From assembly GCA_036506395.1 (NCBI GenBank), contig DASXRU010000079.1, forward strand, positions 11,136 to 75,135: a stretch of DNA of 64,000 nt. Reading direction: 5' to 3'. The notes below the pieces were generated by a model that had not been told where the DNA came from, did not search any database, and saw only the letters and a list, made by a program, of their open reading frames with translations. Made by a program: the position numbers and the translations under genes. This document shows positions 26,642 to 35,579 of this stretch, one piece after another (the first letter of the stretch is position 1; every line of letters starts with the position of its first letter). Origin of the DNA: DASXRU01 sp036506395 (lineage in GTDB: Bacteria; Acidobacteriota; Blastocatellia; Pyrinomonadales; Pyrinomonadaceae).

Positions 26642-26657
26642 TGTGATGGCCGTCACA
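26642..26657. promoter_or_regulatory. Perfect Crp-type palindrome
   Basis: TGTGATGGCCGTCACA fits TGTGA-N6-TCACA exactly, with a fully symmetric outer pentamer. It lies 115 nt after the regulator's stop and 141 nt before the decahaem cytochrome start. It is the obvious binding site for the adjacent Crp/Fnr protein in control of the cytochrome cluster. Confidence 0.7.
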
Positions 26658-26797
26658 GCCAGACAACAGCAGTAGCCACTATGATGCTTGGCATTTAATA
26701 CAAACGTGGTTTCTAGCGAATAGGGCAGGCAACACTCCCTTCTCGCGGTTTTGTCTTTTGCAGTTGATCTTGAATCGCATAAAGTGAGGGCCGAGGG

Positions 26798-27814
26798 TTG
26801 AATCCAAACAGAATCATCAAGTCTTTGCTCCTTTGCGGCTCGCTGGCTGCCACAGTCATGTGGTTCGCTTCTGGTAGTTCTTCTCAAACCGTTAAGCCGA
26901 GCCAAACCAAAGTAGTAGCAGCGAATTACGGCGCCGCCGATTACGTTGGCAGTGACGCGTGCAAGGACTGTCACGAAGACCAGTTCAAAGCCTTCTCGCA
27001 CACTTCGCATGCCCAACTCTCAACCATCAGCAGTTGGAAGGGAAAGGTGACGGGTTGCGAAGCGTGCCACGGTCCCGGCAAGGCCCACATTGAAGAAGGC
27101 GATCCGGCGAAGATTATCTCTTTCAAAAGCAAATCATCGAAAGAAACCGCTGAGACATGTCTTTCCTGCCACGCAGGCAAAGAGGAGCGGAACAATTTCC
27201 GTCGGGGCGAGCACTGGCGCAACGACATAGGTTGTACGGATTGTCACTCGCCGCATGCGACAACGACGCCCGGCAGAAATCTCGCGAGCTCGAATGTCTT
27301 AGTGAGCCCAGCGAACCGAGAGAAGCCCGGCTTTTCAACCATCAGAATGTTGAAGATGAGCGACCCGCAGCTTTGCGTGAGTTGCCACAGCGAGGTCAAG
27401 CCGGCATTTTCTGCGCCCTTCCATCACAAAGTTCTGGAAGGCGCCATGCGCTGCAGTGATTGCCATAATCCGCATGGCGGATTCGAACTCAAACAGGCCA
27501 GGCTCGCAACGGGCGGGGACGCAGCTTGCGTTAAGTGTCACGCGGACAAGCAGGGTCCATTTACTTACGAACATGCGCCGGTGAAGACCGAAGGGTGTAC
27601 TGCCTGTCATACGCCGCACGGATCGTCTAATCCGCGGTTGTTGAGGTACGGCGCCGTCAATCAATTGTGTCTGACATGCCACAGCGTGGCTCATGACGTC
27701 GGGGCCATTGAACCGGCTGGCCCGCAACATAATCAGAACGCGCAATATGCGAACTGCACTGCCTGCCATGTGAAGATTCACGGATCGCATTCGAGTCCGG
27801 TTTTCTTCCGTTGA
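26798..27814 (+). CDS. DmsE/MtrA-like decahaem cytochrome c
   Basis: A 338-residue exported protein with a signal peptide (residues 8-27) and ten CXXCH motifs (CKDCH, CEACH, CLSCH, CTDCH, CVSCH, CSDCH, CVKCH, CTACH, CLTCH, CTACH). Spacing and TCxxCHSPHAT/NPHGG repeats match the DmsE/MtrA family, periplasmic electron wires inserted into an outer-membrane barrel. The gene starts with TTG after GAGGG; an in-frame stop just upstream leaves no better start. It is directly followed by an MtrB/PioB-like barrel, as in MtrAB porin-cytochrome complexes. Confidence 0.93.
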   Translation: MNPNRIIKSLLLCGSLAATVMWFASGSSSQTVKPSQTKVVAANYGAADYVGSDACKDCHEDQFKAFSHTSHAQLSTISSWKGKVTGCEACHGPGKAHIEEGDPAKIISFKSKSSKETAETCLSCHAGKEERNNFRRGEHWRNDIGCTDCHSPHATTTPGRNLASSNVLVSPANREKPGFSTIRMLKMSDPQLCVSCHSEVKPAFSAPFHHKVLEGAMRCSDCHNPHGGFELKQARLATGGDAACVKCHADKQGPFTYEHAPVKTEGCTACHTPHGSSNPRLLRYGAVNQLCLTCHSVAHDVGAIEPAGPQHNQNAQYANCTACHVKIHGSHSSPVFFR

Positions 27815-27866
27815 TTGAAGCCGGAGCGAAATTCGCGTGGCGCTTAACCAGATTTGAGCCCCAGGG

Positions 27867-30080
27867 ATGGATCGGATGAAAAGAAACGTCATGAACTTGT
27901 TGCGTACTCTGTCGGGATTAACACTGGCGCTATTGCTACTGTCCGGCCTTGCAGACGCGCAGCAGCCATCACCATCGCCGACCCCAAAGAAGTCAGATGC
28001 CAAGACGCAAGGCTCAACGACGGAAACCGGAGAAGATGCCGGCGACTACACAATCATATCCAGCATTGAGTTTGGTGCTCGAGGCCTGAGAGTCCGCGGC
28101 GATCACAACAAGTACCAGAGCGATCTCAATTACAACGCCGGCGTACGTCTGTTCGATAGCAGTTTCCTACTCCGATCAAAGGACGGCAAGGGCGATCTCT
28201 TTGACAGTTTTCTTGTGACTTCCAGCGGCTGGGGCGCTGATCCATACGGCAGCATGCGGATCAATGTGGAAAAGCCGAAGTGGTATCGATTCGAGGGAAG
28301 CTATCGCCGGTTCAAGTATTTCAGGTTTCTGAATAATTTTGCGAATCCTAATTGGGTATTTTCGCCGGCGACCTTCAGCCGTCCACCCAATCCCGAGACA
28401 GGTTCGCACGGCTACAACACGCGAACGCAGTTTGGAGATTTCGATCTTACAATATTGCCGAAGAACGATCAGATCAGGTTCAACGTCGGCTACTCACCTG
28501 AGCGTTACAGCGGTCCAGCCTTCACGACCTACCACATTGGTGGAAACGAATTCCTGCTCCTGTCTCAGCTCAGGTCGCGGGCAAACGACTTCCGCGTCGG
28601 CGCCGATGGCAAGGTCGGCCCCATCGACTTTTCATTTCTGCAAGGCTTCCGTCGTTTTCGTGACGATAGCTTTATCAGCCTGGGGCCAACCCCGGGTATA
28701 AATCTGAATCCGGCAGTCGCCAGCTTCACGAGCTTCATTCGCAATGAGCCAACGCGTGGCAGCGTTGACTATACGCGGTTCAGCGTCCACAGCCTGGTCG
28801 CAAAACAACTGGACCTCACGGCCCGTATTGTCTACAGCAGGGCAACCTCGAACTCACTTTTTCTCGAAAACATGACGGGCGTGAACTTCGCCACCAGGAT
28901 CGGGAGCGGAGCCGGGGCCCAACTGGGACCGCCCAACGTTCTTGTTCTCGGTCAATACAACATCCCCGGAAACGTCAAGCGGCCAAATACTCTCGGCGAT
29001 TTTGGTGTGACTTACCTTGCCACCAGCAAGTTCAGAGTCTCAAACACGTTTCGGGTAGAAGACTTTGAGATTAATGGTGTGGATGTCTTTAACGACTTTT
29101 TCTCAGTCTCGCGGGGGACAACAGTCGATACGCGAAGTTTCACCAATCTTAGCGTTAACAAGATCACCAAATACCGCAAGTATCAGGATACCGTTGAAGG
29201 CGATTACCAATTCAGCAAGAACTACTCGATCCACTTCGGTTATCGTTACGGAAGTCGCCGCATTGAACAAATCCTGAGCGGATTTGCCCTTAATTCCAAT
29301 GCACCGACGCTGCTCGTCCCGGAAGACGAAGTGGAAACCAATCACACCCATGCTTTCATTGGCGGGTTTAAGGCGCGTCCGGCAAAGAACTGGACGATTT
29401 ATTTCGACGCCGAGCATGGCACGGCGGACAATGTCTTCACGCGCATAGGAAATTACGACTATACGAACATTCGCGCCAAGAGCAGGTATGCGCCAAATCG
29501 CAAGTTATCATTTAACCTGGCGGTCATCACAAAAGATAATTCTAATCCTTCAGAGATCGCCGGCGTTTCGCTGTCGGATTTTGGCGTGAATGTTAAATCG
29601 CGAACATTTACTTCGGCGGTTGATTGGAGTCCCAATTCCCGGCTCTCGTTTAGTGCCGGCTACAACTATAACTGGGTGAATAGCGACGCGGTTATCGACT
29701 ATTTCTTCAACAGCATCAGGCATCCCGCCGGTCACGCGCTCTATTTCATGAGAAACAACTTCTTTTTCTTTGATACCACCGCGCAGCTATTTCCGCGAGT
29801 AACTCTCTACACTTCCTACCGGGTCAATCAGGATAATGGGCAGGGCACTCGCCTTGCCGACCCGACGGGAAATCCCGGCACGCTGGTAAATTCCTACCCC
29901 ATGAATTTCCAGTCGCCCGAAGGCCGGCTCGCCATCAGAATCAACCGGCGGCTGGATTGGAATATTGGCTATCAGTACTACAACTACAACGAAAGCGCGC
30001 TGGTGGGTCCGCGGCCGCAGAATTACAACGCGCATTTGCCGTCCATGTCACTGCGATTCTATTTTGGTCGCAAAGAATAA
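27867..30080 (+). CDS. MtrB/PioB-like outer-membrane beta-barrel protein
   Basis: A 737-residue protein with a signal peptide (about 1-31, LADAQQ) and a Pro/Ser/Lys linker, then many alternating amphipathic strands (SSIEFGARGLRVRGDHNKYQ, SDLNYNAGVRLFDSSF) and an aromatic C-terminal strand ending SLRFYFGRKE. This pattern matches MtrB/PioB decahaem-associated porins, which hold an MtrA-type cytochrome across the outer membrane. The gap to the decahaem gene is 52 nt. No CXXC pair was seen at the N-terminus, unlike Shewanella MtrB. Confidence 0.88.
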   Translation: MDRMKRNVMNLLRTLSGLTLALLLLSGLADAQQPSPSPTPKKSDAKTQGSTTETGEDAGDYTIISSIEFGARGLRVRGDHNKYQSDLNYNAGVRLFDSSFLLRSKDGKGDLFDSFLVTSSGWGADPYGSMRINVEKPKWYRFEGSYRRFKYFRFLNNFANPNWVFSPATFSRPPNPETGSHGYNTRTQFGDFDLTILPKNDQIRFNVGYSPERYSGPAFTTYHIGGNEFLLLSQLRSRANDFRVGADGKVGPIDFSFLQGFRRFRDDSFISLGPTPGINLNPAVASFTSFIRNEPTRGSVDYTRFSVHSLVAKQLDLTARIVYSRATSNSLFLENMTGVNFATRIGSGAGAQLGPPNVLVLGQYNIPGNVKRPNTLGDFGVTYLATSKFRVSNTFRVEDFEINGVDVFNDFFSVSRGTTVDTRSFTNLSVNKITKYRKYQDTVEGDYQFSKNYSIHFGYRYGSRRIEQILSGFALNSNAPTLLVPEDEVETNHTHAFIGGFKARPAKNWTIYFDAEHGTADNVFTRIGNYDYTNIRAKSRYAPNRKLSFNLAVITKDNSNPSEIAGVSLSDFGVNVKSRTFTSAVDWSPNSRLSFSAGYNYNWVNSDAVIDYFFNSIRHPAGHALYFMRNNFFFFDTTAQLFPRVTLYTSYRVNQDNGQGTRLADPTGNPGTLVNSYPMNFQSPEGRLAIRINRRLDWNIGYQYYNYNESALVGPRPQNYNAHLPSMSLRFYFGRKE

Positions 30081-30116
30081 TATCGAACTCGGTGTTCACT
30101 TTTAAGCTTTAATAAA

Positions 30117-30152
30117 AAACTCCGGCTGCGAAGTTCATCGCGGTTGGAGTTT
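30117..30152 (+). terminator. Hairpin after the barrel gene
   Basis: AAACTCC (30117-30123) pairs with GGAGTTT (30146-30152), with an inner GCG/CGC pairing, 37 nt after the barrel stop. It may terminate or attenuate transcription between the MtrAB-like pair and the bc genes. Confidence 0.45.
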
Positions 30153-30245
30153 GCTTTGTGACGAAGTAGCCAACGAAGACGACAGAGCTGGGATGCAGGC
30201 TCCAAATCATCCTCTCTTCGTTGTTTTCCGGCTGGAGGGCGAAGC

Positions 30246-30728
30246 ATGGGTGAAATCGTGCCTGAGAAACGCGCAGCAAGTCCTGGTTGCCCTGAGCGGC
30301 CAAATACAAGCAGGCGCCGATTTCTTGACTACCTGCTCGGCACCAGCGCGATCGCCACCTTCGGCGCGATCGTCTATCCCATCCTCAGATTCATGGCGCC
30401 GCCGCAAGTTATCGAATCCACTGAGAACTCAGTGGTGGCCGCTAAGCTGAACGAGGTGCCGGTCAATACCGGAAAGATCTTCAAGTTCGGAAACAAACCT
30501 GGAATTCTCGTGCGCACGTCCGCGGGCGAGCTGAAAGCTCTTTCCGCTGTGTGCACTCACCTGGAATGCATCGTTCAATATCGCCCCGATACGAAACAGA
30601 TTTGGTGCGCCTGTCACAACGGTCAGTACAACCTGAGCGGCAAGAACATCGGTGGTCCGCCGCCGCGGCCTTTGGAAGAGTTCAAGGTAAATACGCGCGG
30701 TGACGACATTGTGGTCAGTCGGTCGTAA
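30246..30728 (+). CDS. Rieske 2Fe-2S protein of bc-type complex
   Basis: A 160-residue protein with an RRR-FL motif (TSRRRFLDYLLG, 21-32), a hydrophobic anchor to about 50 and Rieske ligands in CTHLEC (Cys103, His105) and CACHNGQY (Cys121, His124), then GGPPPRPLEEF. It is the high-potential branch partner of the cytochrome b encoded 2 nt downstream. GGAGGG precedes the ATG. Family identity is firm. Confidence 0.94.
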   Translation: MGEIVPEKRAASPGCPERPNTSRRRFLDYLLGTSAIATFGAIVYPILRFMAPPQVIESTENSVVAAKLNEVPVNTGKIFKFGNKPGILVRTSAGELKALSAVCTHLECIVQYRPDTKQIWCACHNGQYNLSGKNIGGPPPRPLEEFKVNTRGDDIVVSRS

Positions 30729-30730
30729 AG

Positions 30731-31795
30731 ATGAAGCTGGATGCTTTGAAATCATGGCTTGACGAGCGCCTGTCGATTAGTACGCTGGCAAAGGTGGCGA
30801 GCAAGAAGGAAGTTCCGGTTCACCGGCATTCCATCTGGTACTACTTCGGCGGCATGACGCTGTTTCTCTTTATCGTGCAGGTAGTCACTGGAATCCTGCT
30901 GCTGCTCTATTATCGCCCCAGTTCAGAAAACGCTTTTGAGAGCGTGCAGTTCATCATGACTGAGGTGAAGTTCGGTTGGCTGATTCGCTCGGTCCACAGC
31001 TGGTCCGCGAATCTGATGATCGCGACGCTCTTCATTCACATGTTCAGCGTCTTTTTCCTGCGCGCGTATTACCCGCCGCGCGAGATCACCTGGATTAGCG
31101 GCGTCTTTCTTCTGTTTATCGTCATTTGCTTCGGCTTCAGCGGCTATCTGCTTCCATGGAACAAGCTGGCTTTCTTTGCGACGAAAGTTGGCACAGAGAT
31201 CGCGGGAGTCGTGCCCATTGTTGGCCGGCCAATGCTCAGATTCCTGCGCGGCGGCGACGATGTGACCGGCGCAACGCTGACGCGGTTCTTCGGATTTCAC
31301 GTTGCTGTCTTGCCGGCGGCGGCGACCGCCTTTATTACGATTCATGTGTTACTGGTTCAACTTCATGGGATGAGCGTGCCGCCCAGGCTGCGTGGCCAGC
31401 CCGTCAAGAAGATGAAGTTCGTCCCCAATTTTCTTCTGCGCGATCTCATTGGTTGGATTCTGGCTATTGGCGTGCTGGCCGCATTGGCAGCCTTGTTTCC
31501 CACGGAACTGGGAGAAAAGGCGGACGCGTTTGCACCGGCGCCGGCGGGGATCAAGCCCGAATGGTATTTCCTTTTCATGTTTCAGACATTGAAGTACATC
31601 CCGGCAAAGATCTGGAAATTCGATGGCGAAGTAATCGGCATTATGGCATTCAACCTTATTGCGCTGCTTTTGTTCATCGTGCCTTTTGTGGACCGGTCGC
31701 CGGAGAATCAGCGACGAAGATTAATCTTCAATGTGATTGGAGTGCTGGCGCTGCTTTATATCGTGGGAATGACAATCGTTGGCTATCTGACCTGA
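30731..31795 (+). CDS. Cytochrome b (b6 and subunit-IV parts fused)
   Basis: A 354-residue membrane protein with about eight helices. Haem ligands are the histidines in VHSWSANLMIATLFIHMFSV and FGFHVAVLPAAATAFITIHV. The quinol-site motif PEWYF (about 276) is present in KPEWYFLFMFQTLKY. One chain covers both the b6-like N-terminus and the subunit-IV-like C-terminus. With the Rieske protein and the multihaem proteins downstream it would form a quinol:cytochrome c oxidoreductase related to the Cbc-type complexes of metal reducers. Confidence 0.94.
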   Translation: MKLDALKSWLDERLSISTLAKVASKKEVPVHRHSIWYYFGGMTLFLFIVQVVTGILLLLYYRPSSENAFESVQFIMTEVKFGWLIRSVHSWSANLMIATLFIHMFSVFFLRAYYPPREITWISGVFLLFIVICFGFSGYLLPWNKLAFFATKVGTEIAGVVPIVGRPMLRFLRGGDDVTGATLTRFFGFHVAVLPAAATAFITIHVLLVQLHGMSVPPRLRGQPVKKMKFVPNFLLRDLIGWILAIGVLAALAALFPTELGEKADAFAPAPAGIKPEWYFLFMFQTLKYIPAKIWKFDGEVIGIMAFNLIALLLFIVPFVDRSPENQRRRLIFNVIGVLALLYIVGMTIVGYLT

Positions 31796-31805
31796 CGAGA
31801 CGATT

Positions 31806-33161
31806 ATGAGGGCTCGGCAAGCGAACAAATCTTCCCGGTGTTGGCCGGTGATCGCGCGGACGGTGAAAGAAGCACATATCTTTCTGCCGGCTTTTTTCGC
31901 ACGGCGCTCAATCAATTCTCTTCTTCCCTTCGCGATAATTCTGGCGCTCTTTAGCCTGGCGCCGGCACAGCAGAAGAGTTCGTGCATCGAATGTCATTCA
32001 AAGTTGGATGACAAGCGGCTCAGCGGGCCCGCGAAGGCCTTTGATAACGACATTCATCATGCTCGTGGACTTTCGTGCAATGATTGCCATGGCGGCGATC
32101 CCAACGCATATACCAAGGAAGGCGCAAAAGATCCGCGAAAAGGCTATCTGGGCAAACCAAAAACACTCGATATTCCGGCGTACTGTGGCAAGTGCCACAG
32201 CGACGCGAACCTGATGAAGAGATTCAATCCCTCGCTGCGGGTAGATCAGGAGCGCGAATACTACACCAGCGTGCACGGGAAACTGCTCAAGAACGGAGAA
32301 ACGCGGGTCGCGACGTGCATCAGTTGCCACAGCGTCCATGGCATCAGGGCCATTACTGATCCGCTATCGTCTGTTTATCCGTCGAACGTTGCCGAAACGT
32401 GCTCGAAGTGTCACGCCAACGCGGACTACATGCGCGGGTTCCCAATTCCGACCGATCAGTTCGCCAAATACAAGACCAGCGTGCACGCGCAAGCGCTTTA
32501 TGAGAAGCAGGATTTGTCCGCTCCGACCTGTAACGATTGTCATGGCAATCATGGCGCCACGCCGCCCGGGATTGCCTCGGTGGCCAACGTCTGTGGCCAA
32601 TGTCATGCTCGTCAGGCCGAACTGTTTCAAACCAGTCCGCACAAGGCTGCGTTCGATCAGAAACAGCTGGGCGAATGCATTACCTGCCACAGCAATCATG
32701 CGATCGCCAAACCCGGCGACCATATGATTGGCACAAACAACGGATCGCTCTGCATCAACTGTCACACATCCGGCGACAAGGGTTTAGTCGCGGCCGGCCA
32801 GATGCGTTCGCAAATCGATGAGCTGATCACGAGCATCGGCAAATCGACTGACATTCTCAATAGAGCCGAGCGCGCCGGAATGGAAGTGAGCCGGCCGAAG
32901 TTTGAAATGAAGGAAGCAACGGATGCGTTGACCCACACTCGAGTGCTAATACATTCTTCCTCGGCTGCGGAAGTCGATAAGGTAGTTGCGCCGGGGCTGG
33001 CAGCTTCGGTTAAGGGTTATCAGGCGGGACTGGGCGCGCTGGCGGAACGGAGATTCAGACGTGAAGGACTCGCAGTCTCGCTGGTGTTCATTCTATTCCT
33101 GGCCGGCTTGGTGTATTTGAAGATCAGGCAGATCGAAAGGCGGCAGGCGGCCGCGGAATAG
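31806..33161 (+). CDS. Nonahaem cytochrome c with C-terminal membrane anchor
   Basis: A 451-residue protein. A basic N-terminus precedes a hydrophobic signal segment (about 38-54, LLPFAIILALFSLAPAQ). Nine CXXCH motifs follow (CIECH, CNDCH, CGKCH, CISCH, CSKCH, CNDCH, CGQCH, CITCH, CINCH), all before about residue 325, then a helical haem-free domain and a C-terminal anchor (LAVSLVFILFLAGLVYL, about 422-438). It lies 10 nt after cytochrome b and probably acts as the cytochrome-c arm of that complex. No close named homologue is claimed. Confidence 0.9.
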   Translation: MRARQANKSSRCWPVIARTVKEAHIFLPAFFARRSINSLLPFAIILALFSLAPAQQKSSCIECHSKLDDKRLSGPAKAFDNDIHHARGLSCNDCHGGDPNAYTKEGAKDPRKGYLGKPKTLDIPAYCGKCHSDANLMKRFNPSLRVDQEREYYTSVHGKLLKNGETRVATCISCHSVHGIRAITDPLSSVYPSNVAETCSKCHANADYMRGFPIPTDQFAKYKTSVHAQALYEKQDLSAPTCNDCHGNHGATPPGIASVANVCGQCHARQAELFQTSPHKAAFDQKQLGECITCHSNHAIAKPGDHMIGTNNGSLCINCHTSGDKGLVAAGQMRSQIDELITSIGKSTDILNRAERAGMEVSRPKFEMKEATDALTHTRVLIHSSSAAEVDKVVAPGLAASVKGYQAGLGALAERRFRREGLAVSLVFILFLAGLVYLKIRQIERRQAAAE

Positions 33162-33234
33162 AAAAATGGGACCATCATCTGTTTTTAGTTAACGGAATCT
33201 ATGAACATCTCGCCGCTACCGGGCGTTGGGAACG

Positions 33235-34497
33235 ATGAGCCACACGGTGTTGCGCAAGCTGGGATTGGGATTGCTCGGGCTGTTTGTGCTTGGGATGCTC
33301 CTGGCTTTGCGTTCTGGCTCGCATGCCGCCGGAATCGGAGATGCGATTAATCCACAACCACGTTCACAAGGTCGTCGCCCGCAGAAGAAAGTCGCGACGC
33401 CGAAAACACCGCGGGTCGATTACACGAAATTCTCTCATCAGACTCACGTCCTAAATCAAAAGCTGGCATGCAGCTCCTGCCACCAGGTTCCCTCGAAGAA
33501 TTGGAAGGAAGTGCGCACGGGTGATGCCGCATTCCCTGATGTAACTGATTTTCCCGAGCACGCTTCGTGTTTGAATTGTCATCGTGAACGGTTCTTTGCG
33601 CGCCAAAGACCCGCGCCGGTTATTTGCTCGAACTGCCACCTTAAGGTTAGCCCGCGCGACACCAGCCGCTATCTATTTCCCAGTCTCGGCGACGTTTCTG
33701 ACCCGAAGATAAAGACGCGAGAGTTCGTTTCCGAATTCGGTGTAGCTTTCCCGCATGACAAGCACATCGACGTCGTCGGCTTTAACGCGCCGCAGCCGGG
33801 AAGAGATTCCCGCGGGTGGTTCGTGGCGGTGTCTCTCCAGGAAAAGAAAAAGGACGAACCGCCAAAGAGCTGTCCCGTCTGTCACGAGACTTATCAGCCG
33901 CAAGGCAATTCCAGCGAAGAATTCATGACCAAGCCGCCAAAGAATATCGGTGACGGTTTCTGGTTGAAGAAAGGCACATTCAAGACCATCCCGAACAGTC
34001 ATACGGTATGTTTCACCTGCCACAGCGCCGATTCCGGAATTGCGCCCGTGCCAACCGACTGCAACGCTTGCCATAAGCTCCTGTCGGCGGAGCCGAGCCT
34101 GAAAGTCGATTTCGATCCAAAGATGGCTGCCGACATGGGGATTACGGATAGGATCATCCTCGCAAGATGGAGCAGGCGAATTTCGGCCGGCGCGTTTCGT
34201 CATGAAGGCGGCGAGCACCCGGACCTGAATTGCCTGGGCTGTCATAACGTGACAACGTTCAATACCCTCGATCCGAAGACTATGAAGGTGCCAGTCCGGT
34301 CGTGTGGTGGCGCTGATGGATGTCACATAACGGCTACGACCGATGACGGCGGCGCTTTGAATTTCGAGATCGCGCAGAAGAAAAAGGATGCCGCATTTGT
34401 TTGTACGAAGTGCCACGTCACCTTTGGCAAGGAAGGTGTTCCCGAAGATCACCCGCAGGCGATTCCACCACCTGTACCAAAGAAGAAGCAGAGTTGA
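33235..34497 (+). CDS. Octahaem-type cytochrome c with atypical CX5CH
   Basis: A 420-residue exported protein (signal or anchor VLRKLGLGLLGLFVLGMLLAL, shown by its hydrophobic core about 9-25). Eight CXXCH motifs are present (CSSCH, CLNCH, CSNCH, CPVCH, CFTCH, CNACH, CLGCH, CTKCH), plus an extra CGGADGCH (five residues between cysteines) near residue 360. ATG 33235 is preferred over TTG 33226. The stop overlaps the next cytochrome's ATG (TGATG), so the two are coupled. Likely periplasmic electron store or relay. Confidence 0.88.
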   Translation: MSHTVLRKLGLGLLGLFVLGMLLALRSGSHAAGIGDAINPQPRSQGRRPQKKVATPKTPRVDYTKFSHQTHVLNQKLACSSCHQVPSKNWKEVRTGDAAFPDVTDFPEHASCLNCHRERFFARQRPAPVICSNCHLKVSPRDTSRYLFPSLGDVSDPKIKTREFVSEFGVAFPHDKHIDVVGFNAPQPGRDSRGWFVAVSLQEKKKDEPPKSCPVCHETYQPQGNSSEEFMTKPPKNIGDGFWLKKGTFKTIPNSHTVCFTCHSADSGIAPVPTDCNACHKLLSAEPSLKVDFDPKMAADMGITDRIILARWSRRISAGAFRHEGGEHPDLNCLGCHNVTTFNTLDPKTMKVPVRSCGGADGCHITATTDDGGALNFEIAQKKKDAAFVCTKCHVTFGKEGVPEDHPQAIPPPVPKKKQS

Positions 34498-35570
34498 TGA
34501 TTGGTTTGTCTACAAGATTTCAGCGGCTCTGCCGCCCGATGTGCGGAAGGTCTCCGACGTTCCGGCTCGGCATGCTTGAAACATATAGGGGCTGCGCCCC
34601 CAAAAGGGGCGGAGCGCCGGAACAGATAAGGTCGCGCGCACGGTGGGGCAAAGCCGCCACCGCACATCGGGCGGCGAAGCCGCAGAGCGATTTCGCGGGT
34701 CTGTTAATTGAATCACGCGTTGGCGCATTTGTTCTGGTTGGCGCTGTTATCGCTCTGGGTTTCATTACTGTTTTCAATTCACGCGCGTCTGGATCGATAC
34801 CAAACTCTCTTTCCGAATCCCTGCTGGCCGAATCAAATCAGGAGCAGATGCAATTTCCGGAAGGGTTGGACTATTCAAAGTTCCTGCACAACAGCCGAAA
34901 TCATTCGCGGCTGCCTTGTCTTTTGTGCCACCATCGCGAGACGAATTCACCGGTTCCGAAACGTCCGGGCGGTTCCGGTCACTTGCCTTGCGCCGGATGT
35001 CATGCGCAGCAGTTTTCAAATTCTGACAGCCCGATCTGCACCATCTGCCACACCGACGTAAAATCAGGAGGATTGAAATCATTCCCACGTCTGAAGAGCT
35101 TTAGAATGAAGTTCGATCATTCGCTTCATCTGAGGATGGGCAGCGTTGGCTGCGCGACGTGTCATCGACCTTCGCGTGGTGGCGTGGCACTATCGATACC
35201 CGCGGGATTCAACGCACACACCACCTGCTACAGTTGTCACACTCCGCGCGCGCAATCCGGCGGTCGCGATATTTCTTCCTGCGGCACTTGTCATCAGTTA
35301 GGTGGGTATTCCCGGACACCTCAATTCGCCCAGGCATTCCGCGTGGGATTCAATCATGCCAAGCATCAAAAGGTTACATGCAATGAATGCCATCAGGTTA
35401 GAGCCGGTATGCCGCAGCGGCGACAAGTCACCGCGCCGCAGCCGCTCAATCATCACGCCACGGGGCGGGCGCAAAGTTGCCTGACTTGCCATGACGGTAA
35501 GCGCGCATTCGGTGGCGATGATTTCACTGTTTGCAAGCGTTGCCACACCGGAACATCGTGGCACTTTTGA
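34497..35570 (+). CDS. Nonahaem cytochrome c with repeat-derived N-terminus
   Basis: A 357-residue protein whose ATG overlaps the upstream stop. Residues about 10-65 are translated from a palindromic repeat (34523-34690) and look unlike a normal leader. A hydrophobic anchor follows (GAFVLVGAVIALGFITVF, about 77-94), then nine CXXCH motifs (CLLCH, CAGCH, CTICH, CATCH, CYSCH, CGTCH, CNECH, CLTCH, CKRCH). No in-frame ATG, GTG or TTG occurs between the repeat and the anchor, so the repeat is probably translated. Export may still work through the internal anchor. Confidence 0.8.
   Translation: MIGLSTRFQRLCRPMCGRSPTFRLGMLETYRGCAPKRGGAPEQIRSRARWGKAATAHRAAKPQSDFAGLLIESRVGAFVLVGAVIALGFITVFNSRASGSIPNSLSESLLAESNQEQMQFPEGLDYSKFLHNSRNHSRLPCLLCHHRETNSPVPKRPGGSGHLPCAGCHAQQFSNSDSPICTICHTDVKSGGLKSFPRLKSFRMKFDHSLHLRMGSVGCATCHRPSRGGVALSIPAGFNAHTTCYSCHTPRAQSGGRDISSCGTCHQLGGYSRTPQFAQAFRVGFNHAKHQKVTCNECHQVRAGMPQRRQVTAPQPLNHHATGRAQSCLTCHDGKRAFGGDDFTVCKRCHTGTSWHF
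34523..34690. repeat. Palindromic element inside cytochrome gene
   Basis: GCCGCCCGATGTGCGG (34531-34546) is repeated in perfect inversion at 34660-34675. Nested inside are GTTCCGGC/GCCGGAAC and an imperfect GCTGCGCCCC/GGGGCGGAGC pair around a CAAAA loop. The whole could form a long cruciform. Its codons (CRPMCGRSPT, GCAPKRGGAPEQ) are unlike cytochrome leaders. Confidence 0.7.
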
Positions 35571-35579
35571 AGACTGATT

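Noticed and set aside
33673..34452. 259-codon minus-strand frame
   Set aside because: Antisense to the octahaem-type cytochrome gene; no signal or motif of its own.
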